Positions 8,170-16,528 of a DNA stretch of 28,270 bases are shown in pieces. A program made the position numbers and the translations under genes. The stretch is from Bacillota bacterium. GTDB taxonomy: Bacteria > Bacillota > Clostridia > DSM-8532. Positions within the stretch are counted from its first letter, which is position 1. Every line of letters starts with the position of its first letter. The notes under the pieces were generated by a model, which saw only the letters and a program-made list of their open reading frames with translations, did not search any database and was not told where the DNA came from. The stretch is from contig JAEWSN010000037.1 in the NCBI GenBank assembly GCA_023459915.1, forward strand, positions 1 through 28,270, in the 5' to 3' direction.

Positions 8170-8973
8170 TCAGCTGGTCGCGCTGGCGTAGCGCTTGAGG
8201 CTTTCACGGAACACCACAACGCCGGCGATGCTGAACAGAATCGCCACCACGGGCGCCAACGCCAGCTCCCACCCGGGTGCCCGGCCCAGCAGGGCTTCCA
8301 CCGGCAGGGAGATCATCAGCCCCACCGGCAGCCCCCAGGTCAGCGCATGGCGGAAAACCGGCGGATACAGCCGAACCGGGTATCGGCCAAGTTCCATCAC
8401 ACTGTCGAGGATCCACAAAAGCGGCGTACCCAGATACCAGAAGGCAAAAGAGGCCAGGATCAGCATCAGGGCATACATCAGCACCAGACCGGACGCCAGC
8501 AGCCACAGGAACACCAGCACCCGCTCCCACTGCCAGGCTTCTCCCAACCGGGACAAGGCAAACACAAGCACCCCCACGCCCAGCGCGACATCCAGCAGGG
8601 CCAGCGGAGACCATCGGCGCAGACTGACATGAAACCGTACCGGCACCGGCTTGAGCAGGGTGTAATCAAAGCGGCCGTCCCAAAGCTCTCCGTCCATCCC
8701 GGCCAGCATGGCGAGGCTGGGTGTCAGGAACAGCGCGCGAAGGCCCTGCAGGGAAAGAAACATGCCGGTCACCGTCAACGTCTCGTACAGGCCCCATCCG
8801 TTGAAGGTTTGCCGCGCGGAAAACAGAATCCAGAGTGCACCAAGACTGCCGGCCAGCCCAATCAGGGTGTCCACCAGTTTGGCGGCCACCTCCCCGCGGA
8901 ACGCGGTTTCCTGCTGCACCGATGTCTTCCAGAACAGGCGGATCAACCGCCAGTTTCGTTTCCAGTTCTCCAT
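8170..8973 (-). CDS. ABC-2 type exporter permease (PF06182/COG3694-like)
   Basis: Membrane subunit of an ABC-2 exporter, 267 residues with about six hydrophobic segments. The pattern of a charged N-terminus, an ELWDGRFDYTLLKPVP-type cytoplasmic stretch and a late SLPVEALLG segment fits the ABC2_membrane_6 family, which pairs with COG4587 permeases and COG4586 ATPases. The ATG at 8973 is preferred: GGGAGGG ends five bases before it, and it lies one base after the stop of the preceding permease. An upstream in-frame ATG at 8994 would place the ribosome site inside the coding region. It is the last gene of the three-gene exporter operon. The exported substrate is unknown. Confidence 0.9.
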   Translation of the reverse strand: MENWKRNWRLIRLFWKTSVQQETAFRGEVAAKLVDTLIGLAGSLGALWILFSARQTFNGWGLYETLTVTGMFLSLQGLRALFLTPSLAMLAGMDGELWDGRFDYTLLKPVPVRFHVSLRRWSPLALLDVALGVGVLVFALSRLGEAWQWERVLVFLWLLASGLVLMYALMLILASFAFWYLGTPLLWILDSVMELGRYPVRLYPPVFRHALTWGLPVGLMISLPVEALLGRAPGWELALAPVVAILFSIAGVVVFRESLKRYASATS

Positions 8974-8974
8974 C

Positions 8975-9793
8975 TCACCCTCCCACAGACGCATATCGGC
9001 GAATGCCGAGCCGCCAGATCACCCGATGCAGCCCCCAGGCCACCACCGTCCAAGCGCCTGCCGCCACGAGTCCCCACAGGATTTCTTCGCCCGCCACCTT
9101 GCCCAGCAGCACCTCAAGGGGAAATCCCAGCATGTAGCGGTAGGGCAGCAGGAAGGCAATGTTCTGCAAGACCTCCGGCAGCAGCACGGTCGGCACCACC
9201 TGGCCGGCGAACAGGAACAGCAGCGTGTTGTGCACGTCGAGCACGGACTGGATGCGGCCCCCGAACAGGGCCAGCAGCGCCAGGGCGTAACCCAGCAGGA
9301 ACCGCAGTGCCTGCGCCAGCACCAGTGTCAGCAGGAACAGGGGAATGCGGGCCGGCACAATGGGAAATCCGTGTCCGAACCCGAATCCCAGCCCAATCGC
9401 AAACACGGTGACAAAGGGGACGCATACCAGTTTCGTGGCGAGATCCCCCGCGATGGCCTCATAGACCGGCGGCAGGGGGCGCAGCAGCCACTGGGAGAAT
9501 GTGCCGGCAAAAATGTTGTCACCCACAGTCCAGTGGGACACGGGGTAGGTCAGCTGGTTGAGCACCATCAGCATCAGGTAGTAGGCGGTGAAGTCTCCCT
9601 GCGTGAAGCCCTTCACGCCGCCTTCGCCGGCGGCGGCCAGCCAGACGAGCAGGTACAGCAGCGGTGCCATCATCCACCCCACGGCGAGCGTCCAGAAAAA
9701 GCCGCGGGAGGCCGTGAAACTGAACAGGTTCTTGCGCACCAGCGTCCAGCCGCCACGCAGGTTCAGCCTGCCTGTATTGGAAAGCTGCGTCAT
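8975..9793 (-). CDS. ABC-2 type exporter permease (COG4587-like)
   Basis: Second membrane subunit of the exporter, 272 residues with about six membrane segments. The QWLLRPLPPVYEAIA stretch after the second hydrophobic segment is the family's characteristic 'LLRP' cytoplasmic element. The ATG at 9793 overlaps the ATPase stop by four bases (ATGA), and the next permease begins one base after this gene's stop, so the three genes form a tightly coupled operon. The product most likely forms a heterodimer with the other permease. Related systems are annotated as drug or unknown-substrate exporters; nothing here decides. Confidence 0.9.
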   Translation of the reverse strand: MTQLSNTGRLNLRGGWTLVRKNLFSFTASRGFFWTLAVGWMMAPLLYLLVWLAAAGEGGVKGFTQGDFTAYYLMLMVLNQLTYPVSHWTVGDNIFAGTFSQWLLRPLPPVYEAIAGDLATKLVCVPFVTVFAIGLGFGFGHGFPIVPARIPLFLLTLVLAQALRFLLGYALALLALFGGRIQSVLDVHNTLLFLFAGQVVPTVLLPEVLQNIAFLLPYRYMLGFPLEVLLGKVAGEEILWGLVAAGAWTVVAWGLHRVIWRLGIRRYASVGG

Positions 9794-10791
9794 GCCGACA
9801 CCCCCTCGCGATAGACCTGATCGATCACCGCCTCCACCGGCGGGTTCTCAATGGTGAAATCCAGCGTCGCATATTCAGTCAGCAGGCGCGGTGTGAGAGC
9901 CGGAACGGCTTCGTTGCGCACGCGGAGCGTGTATGTGAGGCCTTCCTGTTCCACCACTTCCAGATCCTGCTGGTTGTCTGCCAGTGCCGGCAGCCCGGCC
10001 GGCTCCTCCCGGAAAGTCACCTTGATGAGCTTGAATGGAGACAATCGGCGGGAGAGCGCGTCGAGCGGCCCGTCGTACATCAGCCGGCCCTCGTGGATCA
10101 GCAGGGTGCGCTCGCACAGCGAGGTAATGTCGGCCATGTAGTGGCTGGTCAGCAGCACGGTGGTGCCGTGCCGCCGCTGGTATTCCTTCAGGAACGCGCG
10201 CAGCCGGATTTGGATGGACACATCCATGCCAAGGGTCGGTTCATCCAGAAAAAGCACGGCGGGCTGGTAAAGCAGGGCATTGGCAAACTCGCACTTGGCG
10301 CGTTCCCCCAGGGACAGGTTGCGTGCCATTTTGGGCAGCAGCTCCCCGATTTCCAGCAACTCCGCGAGCTCGTCGAGCCGATCCTTGAACGCCGGTTTTG
10401 TCACGCCATAAATTTCCCGGGTGATGTCGAAGGAATCCATGACCGTGAGGCTGAGATTGAGCTGGGACTTGTTGCCCATCACCAACGCGATGGTCCGCAG
10501 CCAGTCGGGATCCCGTCGGTGCGGGATGTGTCCTTCCACCCGGACCTCGCCGCCGGTGGGCACCAGCAACCCGGACAGCATTTTCAGGGTGGTGGTTTTC
10601 CCGGCCCCGTTTGGACCGATGAACCCGACCACCTCCCCCCGGTCAATCTCAAAATCAATGCCGGTGACGGCGGGCACGTCCTGGTGTGCCGGATGGAACA
10701 GCGCACGCAGCGCATTGCCCACACCCGGCTCCCGCACGGGGATGCGATAGGTTTTTTGAAGTTGTGTGGCCTTGATGGCTGATTCCGACAT
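9790..10791 (-). CDS. ABC exporter ATP-binding protein (COG4586-like)
   Basis: A 333-residue cytoplasmic ATPase energising the two ABC-2 permeases downstream. Walker A is GPNGAGKT (59-66), the signature is LSLGE (159-163, with following RAKCEFA), Walker B is VLFLDEP (179-185), and the H-loop histidine is H217. The Q-loop region MGNKSQLNLSLT is typical of COG4586, which has an N-terminal extension before the nucleotide-binding fold and a C-terminal domain of about 90 residues, both seen here. The ATG at 10791 is preceded by GGGGGA. The gene lies 189 bp downstream of the double-MerR regulator on the same strand, suggesting that regulator controls it. Confidence 0.93.
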   Translation of the reverse strand: MSESAIKATQLQKTYRIPVREPGVGNALRALFHPAHQDVPAVTGIDFEIDRGEVVGFIGPNGAGKTTTLKMLSGLLVPTGGEVRVEGHIPHRRDPDWLRTIALVMGNKSQLNLSLTVMDSFDITREIYGVTKPAFKDRLDELAELLEIGELLPKMARNLSLGERAKCEFANALLYQPAVLFLDEPTLGMDVSIQIRLRAFLKEYQRRHGTTVLLTSHYMADITSLCERTLLIHEGRLMYDGPLDALSRRLSPFKLIKVTFREEPAGLPALADNQQDLEVVEQEGLTYTLRVRNEAVPALTPRLLTEYATLDFTIENPPVEAVIDQVYREGVSA

Positions 10792-10867
10792 AAAGGTCCC
10801 CCTTCCACGATAACCATACGACAGGTTTCCTGCAGATATTCGGGTTTTTCATGCGCGCAGGAACAGC

Positions 10868-10910
10868 CTATCAGGGCGGACTGGGGGTGGTGTGCAAATG
10901 GAAGGTTGCA
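10868..10910 (-). promoter_or_regulatory. Candidate promoter and operator of the ABC-2 operon
   Basis: On the minus strand TTGCAC (10897-10892) and TGATAG (10873-10868) are separated by 18 bp and point at the ATPase gene. The -35 overlaps an inverted repeat, TGCAA (10893-10897) and TTGCA (10906-10910). The ten bases GTGCAAATGG (10892-10901, plus strand) recur exactly in front of the MerR-type gene (11924-11933, minus strand). A shared operator for the regulator is a reasonable guess. The rest of 10792-10980 shows nothing else. Confidence 0.45.
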
Positions 10911-10980
10911 AGATTGCGCCCGTTCATTTCATAAGCAGGAGCGCTCATGCCACCAATGCTGCCGGGGAATGATGCGATGG

Positions 10981-11841
10981 TCATTTGTCCGGGGAAAGCT
11001 CCGTGTCGAACGAAGTATCCGTGTCCGCGGCCATCCTTCTGACGGCTTTCGCCAATGCTTCCACCAATGCGGGGAGTTCCGCCGCATCCGCCGCCATCCC
11101 ATGGAGGGACTCGAGCCACCGGTCTCCCATGATCACCAGGCCGAGCGGCTCTTCCGGCACTTCGGGCATTTCCAGCGCGCGCAGCATTTGCTGCCGCAGT
11201 GTTTCCGGCACCCCGTTCCGACCGGACGCCGGTGCCGCGTCACGTATGGTCAGGCAGCGCAAAATCGCCTGCATGCTGTATCCGGTGCGGCGCAGCATGT
11301 AGATGACGCGCATCCGGTCCAGGGATTGTGCCGCATACAGCTGTTCACCACGGCTTCCCACCCCTGCCCCTGCAATCAACCCGTTCCGCTCCCAGTTTCG
11401 GATGGTTTCCACGGTGACCCCAATGCGTTTCGCCGCCTCTTTTCGGCTGAACAGGGATTCATCCCCCTCTGCTTCCGGGGGCTGCGCAAGCCAGGCCGTC
11501 AGGAGCACCCGTGTTTGTTCCGCCTTTTCGATCTCCTCACGGATGGCCTGCCCGTAGGCCTGCGCAGCCTGCCGGCAGGCCGGCAGATTGCATTGGGCAC
11601 TCGCCTGAACCAGCCGCGTGCCCGCGTCCCGAATGGCCCGGTTGGCATACGGACACCCAAAAATGGTTCGGCAGATACGCAGCTGCGCCAGATGCACATC
11701 GGTCAGCACCCGATACCCGTTGGGCCTGCGTGCCGGTGTGGCGATGAAGCCCAGCCGTTCGTACATCCGGATGGTATTGGGATGGATGCCCAAGGTGGCA
11801 GCCATGGTTTTGGGTGTCCAGCCTTGTGTTTTCCGGATCAT
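10981..11841 (-). CDS. Transcription regulator with two MerR-type helix-turn-helix domains
   Basis: A 286-residue putative DNA-binding regulator. The first MerR-like domain covers about 7-53 (KTMAATLGIHPNTIRMYERL, followed by NGYRVLTDVH). A second covers about 130-197 (SRKEAAKRIGVTVETIRNWE then LDRMRVIYMLRRTGYS). Between them are a helical stretch and a cysteine pair, C84 and C89, that could bind metal or a thiol ligand (inference). The C-terminal 85 residues are unrecognised. Two DNA-binding heads in one chain is unusual, since classical MerR proteins carry one and dimerise. The ATG at 11841 is chosen because GGGAGG lies seven bases upstream; a TTG at 11847 is too close to that site. The gene precedes the ABC-2 exporter on the same strand and probably regulates it. 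Confidence 0.85.
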   Translation of the reverse strand: MIRKTQGWTPKTMAATLGIHPNTIRMYERLGFIATPARRPNGYRVLTDVHLAQLRICRTIFGCPYANRAIRDAGTRLVQASAQCNLPACRQAAQAYGQAIREEIEKAEQTRVLLTAWLAQPPEAEGDESLFSRKEAAKRIGVTVETIRNWERNGLIAGAGVGSRGEQLYAAQSLDRMRVIYMLRRTGYSMQAILRCLTIRDAAPASGRNGVPETLRQQMLRALEMPEVPEEPLGLVIMGDRWLESLHGMAADAAELPALVEALAKAVRRMAADTDTSFDTELSPDK

Positions 11842-11880
11842 TGTCAAGCCTCCCGGATCATTGTCAAGCCTCCCGGATCA
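11833..11880. repeat. 20-bp tandem repeat spanning the MerR-gene start
   Basis: Two perfect 20-bp copies (11833-11852 and 11853-11872, CCGGATCATTGTCAAGCCTC on the plus strand), then a partial, diverged third copy. Each full copy contains, on the minus strand, a GGGAGG ribosome site or its flank and an ATG. The upstream duplicate (ATG at 11861) reads only five codons (MIREA) before a TGA at 11846-11844, two bases before the true ATG at 11841. Confidence 0.9.
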
Positions 11881-11917
11881 CCGTCAATGCCTTGCCCGGC
11901 GACTTCCACGTGGCGTC

Positions 11918-11946
11918 ATTGTACCATTTGCACGCTTGCGCGCAAG
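11918..11946 (-). promoter_or_regulatory. Candidate promoter of the double-MerR gene
   Basis: On the minus strand a good -10, TACAAT (11923-11918), lies 16 bp after a weak TTGCGC -35. The -35 is inside a perfect 12-base palindrome, CTTGCGCGCAAG (11935-11946). GTGCAAATGG (11933-11924) sits between the elements and also occurs at the ABC-2 promoter. A weak -35 with a dyad near the spacer is what MerR-type activators use, so autoregulation is plausible. Confidence 0.5.
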
Positions 11947-11960
11947 GTGCCCCCCCGCGT

Positions 11961-11989
11961 TTTACTTTTCTCCCGGTCTGACATATAGT
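11961..11989 (+). promoter_or_regulatory. Promoter of the topoisomerase gene
   Basis: TTTACT (11961-11966), 17-bp spacer, TATAGT (11984-11989). Transcription would begin near 11996, after an in-frame ATG at 11992, which argues that translation starts at the TTG at 12160 rather than at that ATG. The leader would be about 160 bases long. Confidence 0.6.
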
Positions 11990-12098
11990 GAATGAACCAG
12001 TTCCCTGCGTTTCGTCTCCACGCTGCGGCACCTGCGCGAAGCGACTTGCCGGCAGGCATTCGGCGGCCGCTGCCTGCACGGCGGAAACGTAAACAGCG

Positions 12099-12118
12099 TG
12101 CCCGGAGGCGTCCGGGCA
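12099..12118 (+). promoter_or_regulatory. Leader hairpin upstream of topB
   Basis: Perfect 8-bp inverted repeat TGCCCGGA / TCCGGGCA around a GGCG loop, within the topB leader and ending 41 bases before the TTG start. There is no T-run after it, so it is not a normal terminator. It may influence message stability or translation; its function is unknown. Confidence 0.5.
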
Positions 12119-12159
12119 TTCACGGGGGACAGACACACATACCCGCTCAGGAGGCGACA

Positions 12160-14211
12160 TTGGCCAAGGCATTGTACATCACCGAAAAACCATCCGTGGC
12201 CACCAGCTTTGCCAGCGTGCTGGGGGTCACCGTTTCACGCGCGGACCGTTCGCGCGGGTATGCCGAAACCGCGGACGCCATCATCACCTGGTGCTTCGGG
12301 CATCTGGTCACCATGGCCTATCCCGATGCCTACAACCCGGCGTGGAAGCAGTGGCGGCTCCAGCACCTGCCCATTCTCCCAAAGCAATGGATCTACCAAA
12401 CCATTCAGGAAAAGGGCAACCAGCAACAGTACGAGGTCATCGCGGGCCTCCTTCACCGGACCGATGTTGACATGGTGTATGCCTGCACGGACTCCGGGCG
12501 CGAGGGAGAGTACATTTTCCGGCTGGTCTACACCCAAAGCGGTTCCCAAAAGCCGGCCCGACGGGTCTGGATCTCCGCGCAGACCGAGGAGGCGGTCAAG
12601 CGCGGCATTGAAGAGGCGAAGGAACTCGCCGCCTACGACAACCTCGGAAAATCCGCGTACTGCCGGGCCAAGGAAGACTGGCTGTTCGGCATGAACTTCA
12701 GCCGCCTGTTCACCTGCCGCTACGGCCGCGATCTGGGCCGGCATCTCAAGGAACAGAAGTCGGCCGTCATCGCCATCGGCCGGGTCATGACCTGCGTGCT
12801 GGGACTGGTGGTGGAGCGGGAGCTCGAAATCCGCCATTTCGTTCCCAGGACGAACTACGCGGTGGTGGCTTCGTTCGTCTCGCAACAGGGAGGCATTGCC
12901 TACAAGGGACGCTGGCAGCCTCCAAAAAAGACACCCGGAAAAACAGGCAAAGAAGGCAAAACCGGCGACACCGTAAAAACAGACAAGGACGGCACTGCCG
13001 AGGCGGCAGAGGAAGTCTCCGACGCCCTGACCCGCGAGGACGCGCAGGCGCTCATCGACCGCCTCACAGGCAAACCGGGCGAGGTGCGCAAGGTGGATGT
13101 GAAAACCAGGCCGGAACCTCCGCCGCTGCTGTTCAACCTGGCAGAGCTGCAGTCCGAGGCCAACCGCCGGTTCAAGATGCCGGTGGATCGGGTGCTGGAA
13201 GTGGCCCAGTCACTGTACGAGAAGAAGCACATTTCCTATCCCCGTACGGACAGCCGGGTACTTTCCACGGAAGTGGTGCCGGAATTGCCGAAAATCCTCA
13301 ACGGCCTGTATGGTCAGCCCGCCTGGCGGGATGCCGTGGTGCGGATCAAGGATTTCGGCAAACTGACGGTGGACGCAAAAAGCAAACGGTTTGTGGACGA
13401 CACCAAGGTGACGGATCACTACGCCATCATCCCGACCTACCAGGCTGCGGATCCGGAAAAGCTGGACGGGGACGCGCAGAAAATCTACACGCTTGTCGTG
13501 AAGCGCTTTCTGGCCATCTTCTACCCGCCCGCGGAATACAACACGGTCAAGGTGGAAACCGTGGTGGACGGGGAATGCTTCACCACCAGCTCCAAGACAT
13601 TGAAAAGCCCAGGATGGAAGGAAATCTATGAGACCACGGCCGGCAAGGCCGACGACGATGTGTCGGACTCCCCCATCCACAAGCTGGTGAAAAAGGAGCC
13701 GTGCAATGTCACCGGGTACGATTTGGAGGAGCGGCAAACCAAGCCGCCTTCCCGGTTTACGGACGGCACACTCATCCTGACCATGGAAAAGGCCGGGAAA
13801 TACATCGAAAACGAGGAGCTGCGCGCCCAAATCCGCACCTCCGGCATCGGCACCTCCGCCACACGGGCCGGCATCATCAAAAAGCTGGCCGGTGTGGGCT
13901 ACATGCGCATCCAGCCCAAAACCCAGGTCATCTCGCCCACAGACAAGGGGGAAGCCATCGTGGCGCTTGTGAAGCTGACCGCCAAGGAACTGCTCAGTCC
14001 CGCCCTGACGGCCAGCTGGGAAAAGGGCCTCAACCAGGTGCAGACCGGTGAAACCGCGGAAGCGGAGTTCCTCGACAAACTCGAGGCCTACATCGGCCGC
14101 ATCATCGACAAGGTGAACCGTCAGGGTGATGTCAACATTGAACAGGCGCTGGCCCGGCTCAACCAGCGCGAAACACAAACCGGTACTGGGGCCGCAGCCG
14201 CACGGCCTTAA
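12160..14211 (+). CDS. topB: Type IA DNA topoisomerase, TopB/topoisomerase III type
   Basis: A 683-residue enzyme that passes single strands through a transient 5'-phosphotyrosine break. It relaxes negative supercoils and decatenates. The TOPRIM domain (about 1-140) has ITEKPS near the N-terminus and D111-S-G-R-E115-G-E117. The usual second aspartate of DxDxE is glycine, which I recall from the TopB subgroup common in Bacillota and conjugative elements. The catalytic tyrosine is Y360 in YPRTDSR. A Lys/Gly-rich insertion lies at about 255-290. The start is TTG at 12160, with AGGAGG five to six bases upstream and protein similarity beginning exactly there. No zinc-finger tail is seen. The gene ends inside the opposing GH35 gene, overlapping it by 53 bp. 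Confidence 0.93.
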   Translation: MAKALYITEKPSVATSFASVLGVTVSRADRSRGYAETADAIITWCFGHLVTMAYPDAYNPAWKQWRLQHLPILPKQWIYQTIQEKGNQQQYEVIAGLLHRTDVDMVYACTDSGREGEYIFRLVYTQSGSQKPARRVWISAQTEEAVKRGIEEAKELAAYDNLGKSAYCRAKEDWLFGMNFSRLFTCRYGRDLGRHLKEQKSAVIAIGRVMTCVLGLVVERELEIRHFVPRTNYAVVASFVSQQGGIAYKGRWQPPKKTPGKTGKEGKTGDTVKTDKDGTAEAAEEVSDALTREDAQALIDRLTGKPGEVRKVDVKTRPEPPPLLFNLAELQSEANRRFKMPVDRVLEVAQSLYEKKHISYPRTDSRVLSTEVVPELPKILNGLYGQPAWRDAVVRIKDFGKLTVDAKSKRFVDDTKVTDHYAIIPTYQAADPEKLDGDAQKIYTLVVKRFLAIFYPPAEYNTVKVETVVDGECFTTSSKTLKSPGWKEIYETTAGKADDDVSDSPIHKLVKKEPCNVTGYDLEERQTKPPSRFTDGTLILTMEKAGKYIENEELRAQIRTSGIGTSATRAGIIKKLAGVGYMRIQPKTQVISPTDKGEAIVALVKLTAKELLSPALTASWEKGLNQVQTGETAEAEFLDKLEAYIGRIIDKVNRQGDVNIEQALARLNQRETQTGTGAAAARP

Positions 14212-16528
14212 GCCCGCAGGCCTCTCCCGCATGAAAGGCCGGCAGCCGCTCCAGGTAGATCGCGTCTGTGCGGCGCAAGGGATCAATCTCCACACGAATC
14301 GCCCGCGCGGCACGTTGCCAGTCTCCCCGGAAGAATCGCTTGAGTCCAATTTCCCATGGGTTTCCCGTGTAGAACCAGTCGCCCCGGATGTGGTTTTCCA
14401 CCAGCAGGCGCATGGCATCCCCTTCGGGCTCCAGCTCCAGAAACCAGTCATGCACCTCGGGAGAGGACGGAATGTCCATCTCAAAATCAACGGCCAGATG
14501 ACAGATCTCCTCCGGTGGATACGCATTGGTCTCCCATTGCGTTTTGCGCGCGTCCAGCGCCGGCGACCATTGCCCAACCCGTTCCGCATGGCGGATGCGA
14601 ACCATGCCCTGCGCCGGGTTGAACCGCACGCGCAGGGCCGGCATGCCGTTGTGCACGCAATCGGAAACCGACACGCCGTCTGTGGAAAAACGCAACTGTC
14701 CGGCAGACAACGGCGGGTGGGCCACCATCACACTGTCCGCGGAAAAAGAAGTCAGCGACAGGCTGCCATCGACGTCCTGCGCGAGTATGCCGTCGGCAAC
14801 GATGAGATGTTCCCGTCCCGCGACCCTCACCTTTTGCGCGTTTTCCGCGTCCGTCCGGGTCAGCACCAGCACCTCCACCTGTCTGCCATCCACAGCAAAG
14901 CGCACACGTTCCCGCGCGCCGGGAGCCACATCAAGTACCGTCCCATCGGCAAACCGCAGTTGTGCGCCGGTCTCCTCCCGCGCGAAAAACACATGCGTGA
15001 TGACCTCCGGCCCCATCAGCCGGCACAGCGGCTGCGCGGTGGCGCTCACCAGCAGCACGCCGTCCAGATCCATGTTGAACGGCCAGAGATGGCAGTGTCC
15101 GTCCCTCAGTGCCGCAACCGGGAACGCCACCGGCGTCATCACCGCCTCCGGGTCTCCCGCTGTTCCGGGAAGCCCCTCCACCACCAGGGAAACCGCGGAC
15201 AAATCCGTCATGCGCGCGCCCCGCTGATGCCGGTTCAGAAACAGGAACCCGCTTGCGCCACGTCCACGCACGGACACGCGCAGGCCGGACAAATCCGCCG
15301 CATCGGACACATTCGCCGCGGGGAAGGCATGGGGCATCGTCGCCAGCCGGTCGCCATAGTCGGCCAGAAACAGGTGGATGAGCCGCAGCGCTTTCCAGGA
15401 GTCCCTGATCTGTCCGTATTCCCCGAGCGGCGCCTGAAAGTCGTAGGACCATTCCGGCAAATCATTGGCATACCCGGTGGCCCTGGATTCCTGCAATGTG
15501 GACAGTTCCCCCTCCGGATTGGTACCGCCGTGGTACATGTAGTACCCCAGCAGATTTGCGCCGCTGCCCAGCTTCACCATTGTCATGGCCTCGACGTCCG
15601 CGGCCGTGACAATGGGGCGGCGGTGATGCGTCACCTGCAGCCCGCCGCCCAGCTCCGCAGTCAGGAACGGGTTCTCCCGGACATTGTAGGTGAAGGCCAG
15701 CGGATGGCCCGTCATCAAGTCCGCGCCGATGTCCGTGTCGGGGACCAGCGGCTGGAACGTGAACATGCCGCTGGGCGGCAGGGGCTCCACATGCTGTGCC
15801 CAGGGCGCGTCGGCATATCCGCCCAGGACAGGGAGCGTTTCCCCGTCGACCACAATGCCCCCGCCCCATCCGGTGGTGGTGTAGAGCGGCACCTCGAAGC
15901 CGGCCTCCCGGGCCAGCCGCTTCAACTCCCGGATGTGCCGGTAGCCTTCCTCGCCATGCAGGCCGCCACAGTGGCCGAACTCGTTTTCCAGCTGAATGCC
16001 GACCACCGGACCGCCATCCTTGAGCATCAGGCCCTGGACCTGCCCATAAATGGCATCATAAAAGCGTTTGACCAATGCCAGATAGGACGGATCGTTGCCC
16101 CGGGAAGGGAACGGCTTGCCAAGCAGCCAGTCCGGATACCCCCCGTTCCGGCATTCCCCGTGTGCCCAGGGACCAATCCGCAGCACCACATCCAGCCCCA
16201 ATCCGGCACAAATGCGGACAAACGCCCCGACGTCGCGATCCCCGTCCCAGCGGAAACGGCCTTCCACCTCTTCATGATGGATCCAGAACAGATAGGTGGC
16301 CACCACCGTGACGCCACCGGCCTTCATGTTGGCCAACGCCTCCGGCCAGTCCGCCTTGGGATAACGCGAATAGTGAAACTCGCCCATCACGGGAATCCAC
16401 GGGCGCCCATCGCGGGACAGCCAACGACTGTTCACCTCAATGCGGAGCCCGTTGGGTGATGCGCCGCCAAATCCGGGCATGGGATGGGGTTCCGCGGGTG
16501 CCATGGGGTATTGGAGTGTGATATTCAT
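14159..16528 (-). CDS. Glycoside hydrolase family 35 beta-galactosidase
   Basis: A 789-residue retaining beta-galactosidase that removes terminal beta-galactose from oligosaccharides or glycans. The catalytic (beta/alpha)8 domain is about 28-380, with GEFHYSRYP (49-57), the acid/base glutamate E183 in QLENEFG, the likely nucleophile E292 in TAELGGG, the GH35 motif YYMYHGGTN (329-337) and SYDFQAPLGEYG (361-372). The remaining roughly 400 residues are beta-rich and probably form jelly-roll domains. No signal peptide is seen, so it is probably cytoplasmic and acts on imported sugars. The ATG at 16528 has GGAGG six bases upstream. The gene lies 328 bp after the SGNH gene, with its own candidate promoter. 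Its last 17 codons overlap topB on the opposite strand. Confidence 0.94.
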   Translation of the reverse strand: MNITLQYPMAPAEPHPMPGFGGASPNGLRIEVNSRWLSRDGRPWIPVMGEFHYSRYPKADWPEALANMKAGGVTVVATYLFWIHHEEVEGRFRWDGDRDVGAFVRICAGLGLDVVLRIGPWAHGECRNGGYPDWLLGKPFPSRGNDPSYLALVKRFYDAIYGQVQGLMLKDGGPVVGIQLENEFGHCGGLHGEEGYRHIRELKRLAREAGFEVPLYTTTGWGGGIVVDGETLPVLGGYADAPWAQHVEPLPPSGMFTFQPLVPDTDIGADLMTGHPLAFTYNVRENPFLTAELGGGLQVTHHRRPIVTAADVEAMTMVKLGSGANLLGYYMYHGGTNPEGELSTLQESRATGYANDLPEWSYDFQAPLGEYGQIRDSWKALRLIHLFLADYGDRLATMPHAFPAANVSDAADLSGLRVSVRGRGASGFLFLNRHQRGARMTDLSAVSLVVEGLPGTAGDPEAVMTPVAFPVAALRDGHCHLWPFNMDLDGVLLVSATAQPLCRLMGPEVITHVFFAREETGAQLRFADGTVLDVAPGARERVRFAVDGRQVEVLVLTRTDAENAQKVRVAGREHLIVADGILAQDVDGSLSLTSFSADSVMVAHPPLSAGQLRFSTDGVSVSDCVHNGMPALRVRFNPAQGMVRIRHAERVGQWSPALDARKTQWETNAYPPEEICHLAVDFEMDIPSSPEVHDWFLELEPEGDAMRLLVENHIRGDWFYTGNPWEIGLKRFFRGDWQRAARAIRVEIDPLRRTDAIYLERLPAFHAGEACGLKAVRLRPQYRFVFRAG

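Noticed and set aside
11992..12159. An ATG at 11992 as the start of topB
   Set aside because: It would add 56 Arg/Pro-rich residues before the conserved N-terminus and lies upstream of the predicted transcription start, while AGGAGG precedes the TTG at 12160.
14126..16459. A 777-codon open frame on the plus strand opposite the GH35 gene
   Set aside because: It lies antisense to a gene with clear GH35 catalytic motifs, has no recognisable domain and no fitting ribosome site; it is a by-product of GC-biased codon use.
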